Below the pieces are notes generated by a model. It saw only the letters and a program-made list of their open reading frames with translations, was not told where the DNA came from and searched no databases. DNA of 64,000 nucleotides, from assembly GCA_003342895.1 (NCBI GenBank), contig PTFA01000197.1:1796197-1860196 (forward strand). The letters are read 5' to 3'. A program made the position numbers and the translations under genes. The DNA is from Casuarius casuarius (taxonomy: Eukaryota; Chordata; Aves; Casuariiformes; Casuariidae). Below, in pieces: positions 60,301-64,000 of this stretch. The first letter of the stretch is position 1, and every line of letters starts with the position of its first letter.

Positions 60301-63300
60301 GAAGAGCCCAGCATGTTACACCTTGCAAGAACTCAAGCTTAATAACTGTGGCATGGGCATTGGAGGTGGTAAGGTAAGGGTCGTCTCTGCACTGGGCACA
60401 GCCAGGACTTGGCTTCAGACTTCCCTACACAGAATCACTGCGGTTGGAAGGCAGCTGTATAGACTGTCTAGTCCAGCCCCCTGCTCAAAGCAGAGTCAAC
60501 TAGACCAGTTTGCTCAGGGCCATGTCCAGTCAGTCTTGAATATCTGGAAGGATGGAGACTTTACATCTTTGGGCAACCTGTTCCAGGTTTTAAACACCCT
60601 CAGTGTTTAAAAAAAAAAAAAAAAAGAAAAGCTTCTTTTGTTTAAGTGGAATTTCAAAGTATTGAAATGTATTAAATTCAATGTATATTTCATGTATTTC
60701 AGTGTGCCTGTTCCTTCTTGTCCTTTCACTGGGCACTGCTGGAAAGAGTCTAGCTCTGTCATCTTTAGTTCCCCTCCCTGTCCCCCATTGTCTGTTTATA
60801 CACACTGATTATACCCCCCCTCAGCCAGGCTGAACAATCCCAACTCTTTCAGCCTCTCCCTGTATGTAAAATTCTCCAATTCCTTTGTGGCCCTTTGCTG
60901 GACTCACTCCAGTAGGTCCACATCTGGGGAGCCCAGAGGTGGATCCAGCATTCAAGCTGTGTCCTCACCAGCCCTGAACAGGGTGGAAGGATCACCTCTC
61001 TCAACCTGCTGCTGTTCTTCCTAATGCTACCCAGGAAGCTTTCTTTGCAGCAGGGTCACACTGCTGGCTCATGGTCAACTTGTTGGCCATGGGACACCCA
61101 GGTCCTTCTCTGCCAAGCTGCTTTCCAGTTGGTCAGCCCCCAGCCTGTACTGGTGGATGGGGTTATTCCTCCCCAGGTTTGCATTTCCCTTTGAACTTTG
61201 TAAGATTCTTGCTGGCCTGTTCTTCCAGTCTGAGGTCCCTTCACTCTGCATGATTGCATTAATTAAACTCCTGAAAAGTATTCTTGTCAATTTTTCCAGG
61301 CTAAAATAGACCTCTTTCTCTAGACCTTAGATTCCCTTCTCAAGACAGCTAACAGCATTGAGTGTGAGAGAACAAGGCTGGCACTGAAGGATGCCTGTTG
61401 GATGAAGCGGAAAACCAGGACTCACTGTCACTAAGACCCTATCTTTGCCTGTTATGAATCAGATGTTGTTAATGGGGGCAGTGTGTTTTTAGCACTGCAG
61501 AATTATCACTTTGTGCCTAAAATTGCAGAGAGTGTGTGTGTGTGTGTGTTGTAGCAATACATGGTTCTGCACACTGTTCTATAGAGGCAGATGTAGTTCA
61601 GCAGTGACCCAAGTGTGTGTCTGAGAACTGATACACAAAATGCATTTGGATTCCTTCAGAATGAGGTGCTGAGGTAGTATAAACTGCTTGTGTTGTCTTT
61701 AGATACTGGCAGCTGCCCTGAAAGAGTGTCACAGGAAATCAAGTGCCCAGGGCAAGCCTCTTGCTTTGAAAATATTTGTGGCTGGCAGAAACCGTCTGGA
61801 GAATGATGGTGCCACTGCCCTGGCTGAAGCCTTTGGGGTAAGTACCAAATCAGAGCTTCATGACAGCAAATTGGAGCAAAATGTACTTAAGTGCAGATGT
61901 TGAAGGAATGCACATATAGCTCTCCAACTTGGAAATGGTGCTGGCCATCAGTTCACTAATGTTATGATGCTGTTCGCTGTTGAAGGTTGGAGACTTAAGT
62001 GTGCAGTTGGGTCCCCTTTTATGAAGACTCCTGTTGGAGTCTTCTACAAGTGCAATTAGAATTGATGACTGAATGTTTCTGTGACCTGTTTTCAAACACA
62101 GCTAGTTGCTGTGTGAAGTAGTTACTTGAAGAAACAAGCACCTCCTGAGTAACTTAATATTGGTCATACTCCTCCTCCTGTCTGTGCTAATGGAGGTAAT
62201 CTGGGCACAGGAGTAGGTGTACCAGGTGACCTCTTGAGTGTTTCTCTACCTACTTGTTCAATCATCTGGCAGAAGCTGCCTAGTATTTTCTCCAGGAACA
62301 TGCTGTGAAGGCTGTTAGATGGTTCCTAGTTTTTGCCAGCTCTCACTGATCAAACTGCATTCTTATTTGGAGGAGCAGAATTCAGTGTGGTTGGGGCCAC
62401 CTACTTTTTTCATTCCTCTCTTGCTGCAGAATATTTCTGAATTATACTGCATATTGTCAAATGTATTAGCAAAGATATGGTAAGATTACAGATTATTCTT
62501 TTTGTAAAGAGCTGTCTGGATGCGATCTTGACTAAGCAATAAGGATGGCAAAAATAAGACTTTAAATACTTGAAAGGCACCTAAAAAGATAAGGAATTCG
62601 GACTGAATGGCACTACCAAGATGGGATTCTTTACTGTGTTGCTGTGTTGTGTGGCATGTTATGAAGCCCCCAAAGAGTTCTCATCTTGATTCCGCCCCGA
62701 CCCCCCCCCCCCCCGATGTCTGCTTCTGCAGTCAAGGCAAAATGTAGACCTTAAGTAGAAGAATATTGTATCAAATTACACTGCTTGGTCTGTTTCAGGG
62801 TTGTTGAACCACAGAGAACCCTTGTTTTAAAGGAATCTAGAGCAGACACTAGAGGATGCTATCCATGACTCTTAGAATCGAAGGCTTTTCGTTAATCTGT
62901 CACTTGTCACAAGCCTGCAATTTCACTTAGATTTGTGACATGATTACTGATGAATATTTCTATGCAGAAGAGCTCATCGACTTGAGTTGCAAGAAAACAA
63001 TTGTGAGCAAATTCTGGAGAGTGAGGCACTGTATTCTTGAGTTGAAGTATGTCTTCTAACAGCTTTTTTTTTCATTCATGTCCTTTGCCAGATCATTGGG
63101 ACTCTAGAAGAGGTCCATATGCCACAGAATGGAATCAATCATCCTGGTATCACAGCGCTGGCCCAGGCCTTTGCTATCAACCCACTGCTTAAGGTTATAA
63201 ACTTGAACGACAACACGTTCACAGAGAAAGGAGCTGTGGCCATGGCAGAGGCGAGTAGTTATACGTGGCTGCTTTGGGTTTTTGTCTTCTCCTTCCCAGC

Positions 63301-63565
63301 CTTGTCAGATGTAGTTAGTATCAGCACCTCTGAGTTTGTGGAGCCATGTGCCACACTGAGGCAGAGGAATAGAGGAAAGATGACCTTCCAGGAGTGATTT
63401 GACATTGATTTACTTGCATATCTGTACTCTCAAATTTGTGCTGTCTTGCAGACTCTGAAGGCTCTTCGACAGATTGAAGTGATTAACTTTGGAGATTGCC
63501 TGGTGCGTTCAAAGGGTGCTGTTGCTATTGCTGAAGCTGTCAAAGAAGGGCTTCATAAATTAAAG
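57216..63565 (+). CDS. RANGAP1: RANGAP1, Ran GTPase-activating protein 1; N-terminal half, gene continues past the right edge
   Basis: Seven plus-strand exons join in phase to encode residues 1-296, starting [20 protein letters not shown] at ATG 57,216-57,218. This is the leucine-rich-repeat GAP domain, which stimulates GTP hydrolysis by Ran at the cytoplasmic face of the nuclear pore and so sustains the RanGTP gradient for nuclear transport. Visible LRR units include [46 protein letters not shown] and [10 protein letters not shown]91 (MFTGR) and N151 (LNNCG) probably correspond to the catalytically important Arg74 and Asn131 of yeast Rna1p. RanGAPs use no arginine finger. Human RANGAP1 has about 587 residues; the acidic stretch and C-terminal SUMO-acceptor domain that anchors it to RanBP2 lie outside the window. 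One intron uses a GC donor. Confidence 0.97.
58411..58538 (+). CDS. RANGAP1: RANGAP1 coding exon 2 (first LRR)
   Basis: Residues 38-80 (including [20 protein letters not shown]). The acceptor is CTTCTTTGCAG and the donor GTGAGA. Confidence 0.96.
59461..59520 (+). CDS. RANGAP1: RANGAP1 coding exon 3 (60 bp, FTGR loop)
   Basis: Residues 81-100 ([20 protein letters not shown]). It carries the FTGR arginine, thought equivalent to yeast Rna1p Arg74. The acceptor is TTTCTTCTAG and the donor GTAAGT. Confidence 0.96.
60194..60373 (+). CDS. RANGAP1: RANGAP1 coding exon 4 (central LRRs)
   Basis: Residues 101-160, two LRRs including [16 protein letters not shown] and [18 protein letters not shown]151 is the probable Ran-contacting asparagine. 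The acceptor is TTTCCTCACAG and the donor GTAAGG. Confidence 0.96.
60429..61260 (-). mobile_element. CR1 LINE, 5'-truncated, antisense
   Basis: The plus strand begins CAGAATCACTGCGGTTGGAA and contains GGGCAACCTGTTCCAGGT, CAGCCAGGCTGAACAATCCC and AGCCTCTCCCTGTATG, all typical of the reverse complement of the avian CR1 3' region. The element therefore lies on the minus strand in a RANGAP1 intron. An A-rich interruption occurs at 60,608-60,625. The right boundary is approximate, and coding capacity is gone. Confidence 0.85.
61532..61549 (+). repeat. Short (TG)n microsatellite
   Basis: About nine TG units in RANGAP1 intronic DNA. Confidence 0.9.
61703..61837 (+). CDS. RANGAP1: RANGAP1 coding exon 5
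   Basis: Residues 161-205, including [20 protein letters not shown] and [14 protein letters not shown]. The acceptor is TTGTCTTTAG and the donor GTAAGT. Phase 0 on both sides. Confidence 0.96.
61838..63091 (+). other. RANGAP1 intron between coding exons 5 and 6
   Basis: Ordinary intronic DNA with a C-run at about 62,700-62,714. No other feature is seen. Confidence 0.55.
63092..63250 (+). CDS. RANGAP1: RANGAP1 coding exon 6 (GC donor)
   Basis: Residues 206-258 ([20 protein letters not shown]...GAVAMAE). The acceptor is TCCTTTGCCAG. The only donor that keeps frame with the next exon is GAG|GCGAGT, a GC rather than GT donor. Reading on past it gives non-homologous sequence. Confidence 0.95.
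63452..63565 (+). CDS. RANGAP1: RANGAP1 coding exon 7
   Basis: Residues 259-296 ([20 protein letters not shown]...LHKLK). The acceptor is GTCTTGCAG and the donor GTATTG. The next exon is outside the window. Confidence 0.95.
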
Positions 63566-64000
63566 GTATTGCCTTCTGCTGTTCAGCTTTGAATCTCTTG
63601 AGAATGCTTTTTTCCCCATTCCCTGGCTTTATGTACATTCTTCTACCACTATTGATCCCTTTAAAATGGGGTTCACCTGAGTGGAGGCTTTGTCCACACA
63701 ACTCAAAGCAATAAGCTATATTGTAGATCACTGGAATCTCCATGTCCAGATAAGAGTACTCCAAGTTGAATTGTACCAGTGATCTGTTTAGGTTCCACTT
63801 GGGGTTTTTAAAGCTGCTGGTTCTGGTCAACAAGTACTATTCAAGAGTCTGATAATGGAATTATCTGCCTTTAGAGCCTCTCGGAGGGTTATGAGAGGGG
63901 GTCTGAGGTATTCATGAACAGCTTGTAATCTGTTTAGCCCTTCAGAGCTCATATAGTTAATGCTTTTTTGTTAGAGCTTGTATCAGAGGTCCAAATATTT
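63566..64000 (+). other. RANGAP1 intron, cut by the window edge
   Basis: Intronic sequence after exon 7. No exon is seen before the window ends. Confidence 0.6.

Overview
This is vertebrate nuclear DNA, most likely from a bird. Genes are split into short exons with GT/AG introns. A 5'-truncated, antisense CR1-type LINE lies at about 60.4-61.3 kb. Introns are fairly short, and promoters lie in CpG-rich DNA. There are no bacterial-style operons. Two protein genes are recognised, arranged head to head: ZC3H7B (minus strand) and RANGAP1 (plus strand). From established knowledge, these two genes are also divergent neighbours on human chromosome 22q13, so this is conserved synteny.

Layout. Positions 1 to about 3.6 kb are intergenic, beyond the 3' end of ZC3H7B; no exon is recognised there. 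From about 3.6 to 7.58 kb lies the probable long 3'UTR of ZC3H7B, with AATAAA signals near 3.63, 3.67 and 4.45 kb and a (CA)n tract that reads (UG)n in the mRNA. From 7,582 to 44,623 I could place 22 coding exons of ZC3H7B whose splice phases all agree, giving a predicted protein of about 1,010 residues: TPRs, an LD motif, four CCCH fingers and one C2H2 finger. From 44.6 to about 50 kb is its first intron. A small CpG-rich block at 49.85-50.05 kb is the likely ZC3H7B promoter. From 50.1 to 54.2 kb the DNA is AT-rich with no gene seen. From 54.2 to 55.1 kb is a strong CpG island containing a palindromic CRE, a CCAAT box and ZNF143-like motifs. It is the likely RANGAP1 promoter and has splice-donor-like sites facing both ways. 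From 57.2 kb to the right edge are RANGAP1 coding exons for residues 1-296. The acidic region and the C-terminal SUMO-accepting domain lie beyond the window.

The two products work in different processes. ZC3H7B is an RNA-binding zinc-finger protein. RANGAP1 is the GTPase activator that keeps cytoplasmic Ran in the GDP form. Nothing here suggests a shared pathway.

I did not find an undescribed biological system. The observations most worth a check are a GC-AG intron in RANGAP1, small tandem acceptor choices in ZC3H7B, the UG repeat in its 3'UTR, the bidirectional-looking promoter architecture, and long C/G homopolymers that may be assembly errors.
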